A stretch of DNA of 64,000 nt from Streptomyces sp. NBC_01237 (GTDB lineage Bacteria > Actinomycetota > Actinomycetes > Streptomycetales > Streptomycetaceae). Numbering within the stretch: the stretch's first letter is position 1; each line of letters begins with the position of its first letter. Where the stretch lies: contig NZ_CP108508.1 of NCBI RefSeq assembly GCF_035917275.1, positions 2,914,001-2,978,000 of the forward strand, given 5' to 3'. The translations under genes were made by a program, and so were the position numbers. Under the pieces are notes generated by a model. That model made no database searches and was not told where the DNA came from. It was given only the letters and a program-made list of their open reading frames with translations. This document shows positions 41,985 through 49,613 of the stretch, piece by piece.

Positions 41985-42689
41985 ATGGCGTCATACAACA
42001 CTCTGGAATCGCTTCATCTGGCTTCGCTGGCACGCCTTCGCAAAGTCGCCCCTGTGGAGATTCTCGACGAAAGTTGCAGTGATATCGGACCGAGTTTCGC
42101 CGAGATCACGCCATTGAGCATCTTTCATGCAGAGTGGTCGAATCTCCAGCTGGGGCGCGACATTCTGGATAATTCGCTGAGAATCGAGGTAGCCGCACAC
42201 TGGACATCCACGCCGCCACTGCCGAGCTTCTCGGGTGAATATCGGATCCCTGCCCCCATGGAGATCCTGGGTCAGGACGCCAGCCGGTTGGCGAGCATGC
42301 TCAGCGATGATTTCCATAAGAAGTTCGTTACGCAACTTCGATACTTCGACAACACTTACGCATCCGGCAGAGGGTTTGCTGCCTATCTGCGAATGAATCC
42401 CGAGTCGACCCGTCGCGAGATTTGGTTCCACGACCTTGTGGCGACAGAGACACCCCCCTACCCTCCCGGTTTCACCATTCTCGACCTGACCTTCAATCAG
42501 TACGTGGAAGCACTTACGCTCACCAAGGGTCTCTACGGCTGGCAATACCTGTTCGCGGATATTTCCTTCCAGGACCCTGCGATCGATCACCTCGCGGCGG
42601 GCCTCCGCGATGGATTGGAGGCCTTTTCCGAGTTGTTCACCGACCAGGATTACTCATCGCTTCTTCAGCGTCTGGAGGCCCGGCTGTGA
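41985..42689 (+). CDS. Probable immunity protein for the DUF4157 effector
   Basis: 234 residues, acidic, soluble, no recognised domain. It starts 26 bases after the effector stop and its TGA overlaps the next start (GTGA). One 60-base line I counted (42121-42180) has 52% GC against 72% in line 43921-43980, so the gene is compositionally foreign. The motif FTILDLTFNQYVEALTLTKG, then LYGWQYLFAD resembles SUKH/SMI1-type or SUKH-like immunity proteins, but this is a weak by-eye likeness. Position right after a polymorphic-toxin tip is the main support. It could instead be a chaperone or an eCIS structural gene. Confidence 0.65.
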   Translation: MASYNTLESLHLASLARLRKVAPVEILDESCSDIGPSFAEITPLSIFHAEWSNLQLGRDILDNSLRIEVAAHWTSTPPLPSFSGEYRIPAPMEILGQDASRLASMLSDDFHKKFVTQLRYFDNTYASGRGFAAYLRMNPESTRREIWFHDLVATETPPYPPGFTILDLTFNQYVEALTLTKGLYGWQYLFADISFQDPAIDHLAAGLRDGLEAFSELFTDQDYSSLLQRLEARL

Positions 42690-43372
42690 CCCGCTACGCA
42701 GACATCCCCAAGCCCATCCGCTCCGGCATAGTCGTCGTCGATCCCGAGCGCGGCACCCCCCAGCGCATCATCGTTCTCCAGTTCAATCCCGACACCCTCG
42801 AACGCTCCCTCGCGCCCCAGTCCGCCGGCGGCAGTGGGGACTCCGGCGGAGGGGGCAGTGGGGGTGGGGACCGGAATGAGGCTCTGCGGCTCAAAGGGCC
42901 CGCTCAGGAGACCTGGAAGTTCACCGCCGAGATCGATGCCACCGATCAGTTCGAGGTGGCCGCCCCCGATGGCATTCATCCGGAGCTGGCCACCCTCGAA
43001 ATGCTCGTGCATCCGACCACGGCCCAGTTGCGGGAGGCGAGTCGGCTCACCAAGAAGGGGACCATCGAGATCAGTCCCATCGAGATGCCGTTGACCCTCT
43101 TCACCTGGGGCAGCAAGCGCGTCATGCCCGTGCGCCTGACCGAGCTGTCCATCAACGAGTCCGCGTTCGACGTGAGTCTCAATCCGATCCGGGCCGCGCT
43201 GAGCATCGGCATGAAGGTGCTCAGCGTCAGCGATCTGCCCGCCGGGCACCGCGGGGCCGATCTGTACATGGCGCATCTCGCGCAGAAGGAGCGGCTCGCC
43301 AGGGCCGCCCGTAGCGGCGGGCTCGCCGCGTTGGGGCTTGCCGGGCGGGACGCCGGGCTGGGGAGGGGCTGA
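42686..43372 (+). CDS. CIS tube-family baseplate protein (Afp7 N-terminal half)
   Basis: 228 residues, GTG start overlapping the preceding stop. Opens YADIPKPIRSGIVVVDPERG and IIVLQFNPDTLERSLAP, followed by a Gly/Ser insert, then ETWKFTAEIDATDQFE, LEMLVHPTT, LTLFTWGSKRVMPVRLTELS and SALSIGMKVLS-type end. This is the CIS_tube domain that adapts tube to baseplate in Afp/PVC, where it is fused to LysM; here the LysM part is the next gene. Confidence 0.88.
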   Translation: MTRYADIPKPIRSGIVVVDPERGTPQRIIVLQFNPDTLERSLAPQSAGGSGDSGGGGSGGGDRNEALRLKGPAQETWKFTAEIDATDQFEVAAPDGIHPELATLEMLVHPTTAQLREASRLTKKGTIEISPIEMPLTLFTWGSKRVMPVRLTELSINESAFDVSLNPIRAALSIGMKVLSVSDLPAGHRGADLYMAHLAQKERLARAARSGGLAALGLAGRDAGLGRG

Positions 43373-43381
43373 GCCGAGGCC

Positions 43382-43765
43382 ATGGCCGACATCGAACCGT
43401 ACGAGAACGCGCTGGACAGCATTCCCGGCGCCCACCCCTATCCGCGCTCCAGCCGGTACCACGACGCCGAGATCGGGGTGCACCGGATGGCGGACGGGAC
43501 CGAAGTCCGTTACACCAAACGGAGGTTGCTGCCACCGATCGAGCACGTCACGGACGACGAGACCGCGCCGCACACCGTCAGCAGCGGAGAGCGGCCCGAT
43601 CTGCTGGCCCAGCGGTATCTCGGGGACCCTGGCCAGTGGTGGCAGATCGCCGACGCGAATCCCGTGCTGGACCCGCAGGAGCTGACGCAGGAGGCGGGCC
43701 GTGTCATCGCGATCCCGCACGCCGGGGGCTTCCCCGGGGCGGGGGCGGGTGCGCGGTATGTCTGA
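43382..43765 (+). CDS. LysM-domain baseplate protein (Afp7 C-terminal half)
   Basis: 127 residues. The LysM module is at about 58-110: HTVSSGERPDLLAQRYLGDP, then WWQIADANPVLDPQEL and RVIAIP. It also resembles gpX/gp53 proteins that join baseplate pieces in contractile tails. It follows the CIS tube gene and overlaps the hub gene by eight bases. It is likely to work inside the particle rather than on the cell wall. Confidence 0.85.
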   Translation: MADIEPYENALDSIPGAHPYPRSSRYHDAEIGVHRMADGTEVRYTKRRLLPPIEHVTDDETAPHTVSSGERPDLLAQRYLGDPGQWWQIADANPVLDPQELTQEAGRVIAIPHAGGFPGAGAGARYV

Positions 43766-44897
43766 CCAGCCCGTGGGGGGCGGGCCCATCCACATCACCC
43801 TGGAGACGGGGCCGAAGCTGACCCGGCCCGTGCCGCCCGAGGTCGTGGAGGCGCTGCTGTCGGCCCAGATCACCGCGACCGCGGGTGAACGCAGCGGATT
43901 CCAGCTGGCGTTCGACCTGACCAAGCAGGGCGCGCTGTCCCGGCGGCTGCTGCCCGAAGGGTTCTTCGACCCGAAGACCCGGGTGATCCTCAGCGTGAGC
44001 GTCAAGGGCACCGCCCGGGTGCTGCTCGACGGGCTCATCGTGCGGCAGGAGGTCGGCGCCAGCAATCAGCCGGGGCACTCCACCCTCACGGTGACCGGCG
44101 AGGACCTCACCCTCCTGATGGACCTGGAGGAACGCACCGACCGCTACCCCAATCTGCGGCCCTCCGGACGCGTCGCGCGCATCCTGTCCCGGTACGCCGA
44201 CTACGGCATCGAGCCCCATGTCTTCCAGGAGCAGATCGAACAGCCCCCGCGCGAGCAGCTCCGCGTCGACTACCAGTCGGGCACCGACCTGAGCTATGTG
44301 AACGAGCTGGCGCGTGCCAACGGCTACACCTTCTACCTCGAACCCGGCCCGCGCCCGGGCCACTCGGTCGCCGTGTGGGGACCGGAGGCCCGGCTCGGGC
44401 AGCGTCAGCACGCGCTCAACGTGAACATGGACGTCAACTCGACGGTGGACCAGCTGACGTTCGCGTACGACGGGACGGCCCGCGAGGAGCCGCAGGCCCG
44501 GGTGCAGGACCCGGCCACCCGCGACAGCCGGCTGCTGCCGCAGCCCGACATCGGGCCGCTGCGACCGCCGTTGGGCCGCCGGGCCACACCCGCGCTGAAG
44601 CGCCGCACCCTGTCCGGCACGGCGAAGAGGGAATCGGCGCAGGCGCAGGCGGAGCTGCTGGCGCGGGCCGCGCTGTCGGCCGATGCCATCTCCGGCTCCG
44701 GGTCGCTGGACGTGAACCGGCACGGGTACATCCTGCGGCCGCGCGAGCTGGTCGGGGTCCGTGGCGCCGGGGTGACGTACGACGGCGACTACTTCGTCAA
44801 GTCCGTCACGCACAACATCAGACCCGGCTCGTACCAGCAGAACTTCACCCTGTCGCGCGAGGGCCTGATCGCCCGGAGCGACACCGTACGGCCGTAG
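43758..44897 (+). CDS. Baseplate hub protein (gp27/VgrG N-terminal-like, Afp8 part)
   Basis: 379 residues. Hub fold: SAQITATAGERSGFQLAFDL, then RVILSVSVKGTARVLLDGLI, TLTVTGEDLTLLMDLEE, RVARILSRYADYGIEP and DLSYVNELARANGYTFYLEP, ending in VKSVTHNIRPGSYQQNFTLS. These are the conserved late-control-D/gp27 elements. The spike portion is encoded separately by the next gene, as in other Streptomyces eCIS loci, rather than fused as in VgrG. Confidence 0.92.
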   Translation: MSDQPVGGGPIHITLETGPKLTRPVPPEVVEALLSAQITATAGERSGFQLAFDLTKQGALSRRLLPEGFFDPKTRVILSVSVKGTARVLLDGLIVRQEVGASNQPGHSTLTVTGEDLTLLMDLEERTDRYPNLRPSGRVARILSRYADYGIEPHVFQEQIEQPPREQLRVDYQSGTDLSYVNELARANGYTFYLEPGPRPGHSVAVWGPEARLGQRQHALNVNMDVNSTVDQLTFAYDGTAREEPQARVQDPATRDSRLLPQPDIGPLRPPLGRRATPALKRRTLSGTAKRESAQAQAELLARAALSADAISGSGSLDVNRHGYILRPRELVGVRGAGVTYDGDYFVKSVTHNIRPGSYQQNFTLSREGLIARSDTVRP

Positions 44898-44933
44898 CAC
44901 CGCAACCGCGGAAATGGACCAGGAGAGCTTCGC

Positions 44934-45464
44934 ATGGCTGCAGGACCGAACAACCGGTTTCTCGGCAAGTTCCGGGGGCGGGTGGTGAGCAATGACGATC
45001 CGCTGAGGATCGGGCGGGTCACGGTCAAGGTTCCGGACGTCCTGGGCGACGAGACGTCCACCTGGGCCATGCCCTGCCTGCCGTTCACCGGGCCGCAGTC
45101 GGGCCAGTACGTGGTGCCGGCCGCCGGGGCGGGGGTGTGGGTGGAGTTCGAGCAGGGGGAAGTCAGTTTCCCGATATGGACCGGGTGTTGGTACGGGGAC
45201 AGCTCCGAGGTGCCGCCCGACGCCCTGACCGGCTCTCCGGCGCACCAGAACGTGGTGGTCCAGACGTCGGACCGGCACAAGTTCGTGATGGGTGATGTAC
45301 CGGGCGGGGGCCAGGGCATCCGGCTCCAGGCCGCGAGCGGGGCGTACATCCAGCTCGACGAGAAGGGCGTGACGATCGCCAACGGTCAGGGCGCCTCCGT
45401 CGTGCTGAACGGCGGCGAGGTCAACATCAACGACGGCCGGCTGATCGTGGCCAAGAAGCAGTAG
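44934..45464 (+). CDS. Baseplate spike protein (gpV/gp5 OB fold, Afp8 part)
   Basis: 176 residues. N-terminal OB domain: NRFLGKFRGRVVSNDDPLRI, GRVTVKVPDVLGD, WAMPCLPFTG and VWVEFEQGEVSFPIWTGCWY. A short beta-helix follows (GIRLQAASGAYIQLDEKG, then TIANGQGASVVLNGGEVNI). It forms the trimeric needle that carries the PAAR-like tip. SD AGGAGAG precedes its ATG. Confidence 0.94.
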   Translation: MAAGPNNRFLGKFRGRVVSNDDPLRIGRVTVKVPDVLGDETSTWAMPCLPFTGPQSGQYVVPAAGAGVWVEFEQGEVSFPIWTGCWYGDSSEVPPDALTGSPAHQNVVVQTSDRHKFVMGDVPGGGQGIRLQAASGAYIQLDEKGVTIANGQGASVVLNGGEVNINDGRLIVAKKQ

Positions 45465-45556
45465 GGGCAGAGCGGCAGTTGCCCGAGCAGCTGCCGGCGC
45501 AGTTCGCAGGAGCAGTAGCCGAACGCGACACACAGAGATCTACGGGGAGACGACTC

Positions 45557-45901
45557 TTGTCCACACGCGCAGGGACCATCGTCAGCGCCGCCGCCACGCT
45601 CACCTGCCCGCACGGCGGCCGGGCATCCGCCACCTCAGGGCGACCGGCCGCCGTGCGGGTGGACGGACTGCCCGTGCACACGGCGTCCGACGGCTTCGCG
45701 GTGACCGGGTGCCCGCACATCATCGACGGGGTGCCTCATCCGTGCACCACCGTGCGGTGGGCCCCGCAGCCGGGCGGCGTGCTCGTCGACGGCGCGGCCG
45801 CCCTGCTGCACACGAGTGCGGCGCAGTGCTTCAGCGCGGCACTCGTGCCGCAGGGGCCGCCGGTCGTCGCCACGTCGCTGCGGGGGGTGGTCTGCGGATG
45901 A
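45557..45901 (+). CDS. PAAR-like spike-tip protein
   Basis: 114 residues. Start TTG at 45557 with GGGGAGA before it; upstream frame is leader. Cys/His clusters TCPHGG, GCPHI and PCTTVRW plus repeated short strands (VRVDGLPVHTASDGF) suggest a metal-bound cone that sharpens the spike (Afp10/DUF4280-like). Its stop overlaps the gp25 start (ATGA). Confidence 0.82.
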   Translation: MSTRAGTIVSAAATLTCPHGGRASATSGRPAAVRVDGLPVHTASDGFAVTGCPHIIDGVPHPCTTVRWAPQPGGVLVDGAAALLHTSAAQCFSAALVPQGPPVVATSLRGVVCG

Positions 45902-46281
45902 GGGCGAGGACCGTACGCGGCGACATCGCGTTCCCGTTCCGTATCGACCGGCGCGGGCGCAGCGCCCACGCGCCGTACGACGACCATGTGCGGGATCTGG
46001 TGGAGCAGTTGCTCTTCACCAGTCCGGGCGAGCGGGTGATGCGGCCCGACTTCGGCTGCGGCCTGCTCGATCTGGTCTTCACACCGAACAGTCCCGAGCT
46101 GGCTTCGGCCCTGGAGCTGTCGGTGCAGGCCGCGCTCCAGCGCTGGCTGGGCGAGCTGATCGAGGTGGAGTCCCTGGACGTGGTGAGCGAGGAGAACGTG
46201 GTCCGGGTGTATCTGCGCTACGTGGTGCGCTCCACCGGGAGCCGGCGCGACGAGGTGTTCGAAGGGAGCGGGCCCGCATGA
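45898..46281 (+). CDS. gp25/GPW-family baseplate wedge protein (Afp9-like)
   Basis: 127 residues. Signature IAFPFRIDRRGRSA, DHVRDLVEQLLFTSPGERVM, RPDFGCGLLDLVFTPN and the C-terminal strand VRVYLRYVVRSTG. gp25 connects the wedge to the first sheath ring and templates sheath growth. Overlaps at both ends are ATGA. Confidence 0.95.
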   Translation: MRARTVRGDIAFPFRIDRRGRSAHAPYDDHVRDLVEQLLFTSPGERVMRPDFGCGLLDLVFTPNSPELASALELSVQAALQRWLGELIEVESLDVVSEENVVRVYLRYVVRSTGSRRDEVFEGSGPA

Positions 46282-49200
46282 GCAGCCCGAGCAGGGAGTT
46301 GGTCTGCCGCGTGGACGGCAGGCGCGGCAAGGTGCGTGCGGCGCGGCTCGGCGGCGTGGACGCGGTGGAGTGCGGTGACGACGGCGTGACGCTGACGGTG
46401 ACGTTCCTCGGCAAGGCGCCGCACGGGCTGTGTCCGGAGAACATCCGGATCGACGGCGGCCGCCGGATCACCGGGATCGAGGCGGTCGAGGTGGCCGTGG
46501 AGCGCGAGGAGGACCCGGAGCTGGACGACCGGCTGCTCGTGACGGTCGACCGGACCGGGGACACCTCGCGCTACCGGCTCTCCGTGGTGGACACCGATCC
46601 GTACGGGCGACCGGGTACGGAGCCGTTCCGGGGTTTCGATCAGCGGTACTTCGGGGCGGAGTTCACGTTCCGGCCGGACTGTCCGACGCCCTTCGACTGC
46701 GGGGAGGGGGCGGCGGGCGACGACCCCGGCCCCCGGCGCGAGCCGCCCGTCATCGACTACACGGCGCGCGACTACGACTCCGTGCGCCGGCTCGTCCTGG
46801 ACCGGCTCGCGCTGACCACACCCGGCTGGGTGGAGCGCAACCCGGCCGATCTCGGTGTCACGCTGGTGGAGCTGCTGGCGCACACGGCGGACCGGATCAG
46901 CTATCAGCAGGACGCGGTGGCCACCGAGGCGTATCTCGACACCGCCCGCAGGCGGGTGTCGGTACGGCGGCACGTGCGGCTGATCGACTACCCGATGCAT
47001 GACGGGTGCAACGCCCGGACGCTGGTCACCGTCGAGGTGACGAAGCGGCTGACACTGCGGCCGGGCACGTTCCGGTTCGCCGCGGTCGACGTCCGTACGC
47101 TGGGGCCGCGCGACCGGCCGGAGATCGGCGCGGTCGTGGAGGACCGCGATCTGGCGGTGCTGGCCGAGCGCGGTTCGGTGGAGGTCTTCGAGCCGGTGGT
47201 GGCCGGGGAGCCGGCCGAGCTGCGGCCCGCGCACAACACCATCCGGTTCTGGACCTGGGGCGACGAGGTGTGTGCCCTGCCGAGGGGCGCGGTCTCGGCG
47301 ACGCTGCGGGACGAGTGGGCCGACAAGAAGCGCACGGTGCGGGCGCTGGCCCTGGCGCCGGGTGATCTGCTGGTGTTCGAGGAGGTGCGCGGGGCGCGTT
47401 CGGGTACGCCCGGCGACGCGGACCCGGCGCATCGGCACGCCGTGCGGCTGACCTCTCTCACGCCGGGCGTGGACCGGCTGTCCGGGCAGCCGGTGCTGGA
47501 GGCCACCTGGGCCCGCGAGGACGCGTTGGCGTTCCCGCTGTGTCTGTCGACGCGTGGCGGTCCCGGCTGTGAGCCGGTGGCGGATGTGAGCGTCGCCCGC
47601 GGCAATGTGGTCCTCGTCGATCACGGCAGGTCGCTGACGTTCGGCGGGGCGCTGCCGGAGACGGTGACCGTGCCGCCGGAGCCCGCCGTGCTCGGTTCCT
47701 GCGAACCGTCCGGCTTCGGGTGCGGGGACACGGACGCGGGCAACGCCACGGCGCAGCTCGTCGTGGCCCGGATGGAACAGACCCGGCACGGGCGGCTGCT
47801 GAGCGCCGATCAGGTGCGGGAGCTGTCCGTACTGGTCGGCGACGAGGAGGTGACCCGCGCCGGCATCGGGCTGGAGCTGGCCGGGCGACGGCGCGAGAAG
47901 GTCGTGCCGGGGACGGCGTACGAGCAGGCAGAGGCGCTGGCGACGCTGCTGGCACAGGTGATGTATCCCGGCATCCGGCCCCGGTTCCGGCCGGTGCTCC
48001 AGCGTTCCCCGGTGGTGTGGGCGACGCCGTTCCCGCTGTCGGAGCATGTGTCGGCCGGGCAGGCCGACCGGCTGGCCGCCGTGCCCGGACGGGTACGGGA
48101 GCGGCTGGTGGAGCTGTGGCGCAGCGCCCGTGACCACGACGGGCTCGCCGAGAGGGAGATCGATGAGCTGACCGTGCTCTTCGGGCTGCGGTTGCTGGAC
48201 CATCTGGAGCTGCACCTCCACCCGGTGCGGGCGCTGCGGGAGCTGCTGCACCGCAGCCCGCGGCTGTTGGCGCCGAAGCTGCGCAGGCTCGACGTGCTGA
48301 CGGCTCGGGCGCGGGCGGGCACGGTGCTGGACGCGGGCATCGCCTGGGAGATCGCCCGGAGTTGGGGCCCCCGTTACGCGACCGGGCTGCGTCCGGACGA
48401 TCCGGTTCTGCGGGGTCCGGCGGCGGCGCTGGTCCAGGATCCGCGGTCCGCCCTGCCCGCCGTGAAAGCCGTGGCAACCGTGACAGGCGCGACAGACGCG
48501 ACGGCCGTGGACACGGTGACGGCCGCGGAGGGTGCGACGGCCGTGGACACGGTGACGGCTTCGGGCGGGGGCGCGACAGCCAGGGACGGCTCGGCGGTGT
48601 GGACGGCTCGGCGGGATCTGCTCGGCAGCGGGCCCCGGGACCGGCACCTGGTCGGTGAGCTGGAGGACGACGGGCGGGTGGCGCTGCGCTTCGGCGACGG
48701 GCGTCACGGTGCCCGGCCGCCGGCCGGCGCCCGGCTCGCTCTGCACTACCGGCTCGGCGGCGGCACGGCGGGCAATGTCGGTGCGGAGGCCGTCGGCCAT
48801 CTGGTGCTGCGCCGGGACCCGGGGGCCGAGGACGCCGGTGACGCGCTGCCGGTCGCGGGGGTGCGCAATCCGCTGCCCGCGACGGGCGGCACCGATCCCG
48901 AACCGGTCGATCAGGTACGCCAGTTGGCACCGCTCGACCTGAAGCGCACCCGGCAGCGGGCGGTGACCGCCGAGGACTACGCGGCGCTGGCGACCGCCCT
49001 GCCGGGGGTGCAGCGCGCGGCGGCGGAGATCCGCTGGACGGGCAGTGTGCAGGAGGCCCATGTCGCCGTCGACGCGCTGGGGGCCGGGGAGCCCGACCCC
49101 GAGCTGCTGGACTCGGTGGCGTACGCGCTGGAGAGCTACCGGCGTATCGGCCACGACCTGGTGGTCGGCCCCGCCAGGAACGTACCGCTGGACCTCGCCC

Positions 49201-49613
49201 TGTCGGTGTGTGCGGCACCCGGTCATCAGCACGGGCAGATCCTGGCCGAGCTGTACCGGCTGCTGGGTGCCGGCCGACTGCCGGGCGGGCGGCTCGGGTT
49301 CTTCCATCCCGATGCCCTGGTGTTCGGCGAACCGGTGCGGCTCAGCGCCCTGGTGGCCGCGGCGGCCGGGGTGCGGGGCGTGGAGAGCGTGACGGTGACA
49401 CGGCTGCGGCGGCTCTTCGACGACGGCTCCGACGACAGCGACGGCACCGACTCCGCCTCGGGCGGAAGCGGCGACGAGAACAGCCTGGACGATCCCGCCC
49501 TGGAGACGGGCGTACTGCGGCTCGGTCCGCTGGAGATCGCCCGGTGCGACAACGACCCCGACCGGCCCGAGAACGGCCGGCTGACCATCGAGCTCGCCGG
49601 AGGTACGCGATGA
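46278..49613 (+). CDS. Baseplate J-like wedge protein, first copy (Afp11-like)
   Basis: 1111 residues; the start at 46278 overlaps the gp25 stop. An open frame beginning at 45816 is upstream shadow. Conserved region: WVERNPADLGVTLVELLAHT and RISYQQDAVATEAYLDTARR (about residues 187-228), then YRLGGGTAGNVGAEAVG and the gp6-like end LDLKRTRQRAVTAEDYAALA. An Ala/Val/Thr repeat (TAVDTVTA, twice, about residues 740-765) is inserted before the last third. It forms the wedge arms with the next protein. Confidence 0.92.
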   Translation: MSSPSRELVCRVDGRRGKVRAARLGGVDAVECGDDGVTLTVTFLGKAPHGLCPENIRIDGGRRITGIEAVEVAVEREEDPELDDRLLVTVDRTGDTSRYRLSVVDTDPYGRPGTEPFRGFDQRYFGAEFTFRPDCPTPFDCGEGAAGDDPGPRREPPVIDYTARDYDSVRRLVLDRLALTTPGWVERNPADLGVTLVELLAHTADRISYQQDAVATEAYLDTARRRVSVRRHVRLIDYPMHDGCNARTLVTVEVTKRLTLRPGTFRFAAVDVRTLGPRDRPEIGAVVEDRDLAVLAERGSVEVFEPVVAGEPAELRPAHNTIRFWTWGDEVCALPRGAVSATLRDEWADKKRTVRALALAPGDLLVFEEVRGARSGTPGDADPAHRHAVRLTSLTPGVDRLSGQPVLEATWAREDALAFPLCLSTRGGPGCEPVADVSVARGNVVLVDHGRSLTFGGALPETVTVPPEPAVLGSCEPSGFGCGDTDAGNATAQLVVARMEQTRHGRLLSADQVRELSVLVGDEEVTRAGIGLELAGRRREKVVPGTAYEQAEALATLLAQVMYPGIRPRFRPVLQRSPVVWATPFPLSEHVSAGQADRLAAVPGRVRERLVELWRSARDHDGLAEREIDELTVLFGLRLLDHLELHLHPVRALRELLHRSPRLLAPKLRRLDVLTARARAGTVLDAGIAWEIARSWGPRYATGLRPDDPVLRGPAAALVQDPRSALPAVKAVATVTGATDATAVDTVTAAEGATAVDTVTASGGGATARDGSAVWTARRDLLGSGPRDRHLVGELEDDGRVALRFGDGRHGARPPAGARLALHYRLGGGTAGNVGAEAVGHLVLRRDPGAEDAGDALPVAGVRNPLPATGGTDPEPVDQVRQLAPLDLKRTRQRAVTAEDYAALATALPGVQRAAAEIRWTGSVQEAHVAVDALGAGEPDPELLDSVAYALESYRRIGHDLVVGPARNVPLDLALSVCAAPGHQHGQILAELYRLLGAGRLPGGRLGFFHPDALVFGEPVRLSALVAAAAGVRGVESVTVTRLRRLFDDGSDDSDGTDSASGGSGDENSLDDPALETGVLRLGPLEIARCDNDPDRPENGRLTIELAGGTR

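Noticed and set aside
45816..46277. Upstream extension of the first wedge protein frame
   Set aside because: It overlaps the PAAR-like and gp25 genes and has no family resemblance; the ATGA at 46278 is the natural start.
49208..49609. Upstream extension of the second wedge protein frame
   Set aside because: It is a shifted reading of the first wedge gene; the ATG at 49610 in ATGA gives the conserved start.
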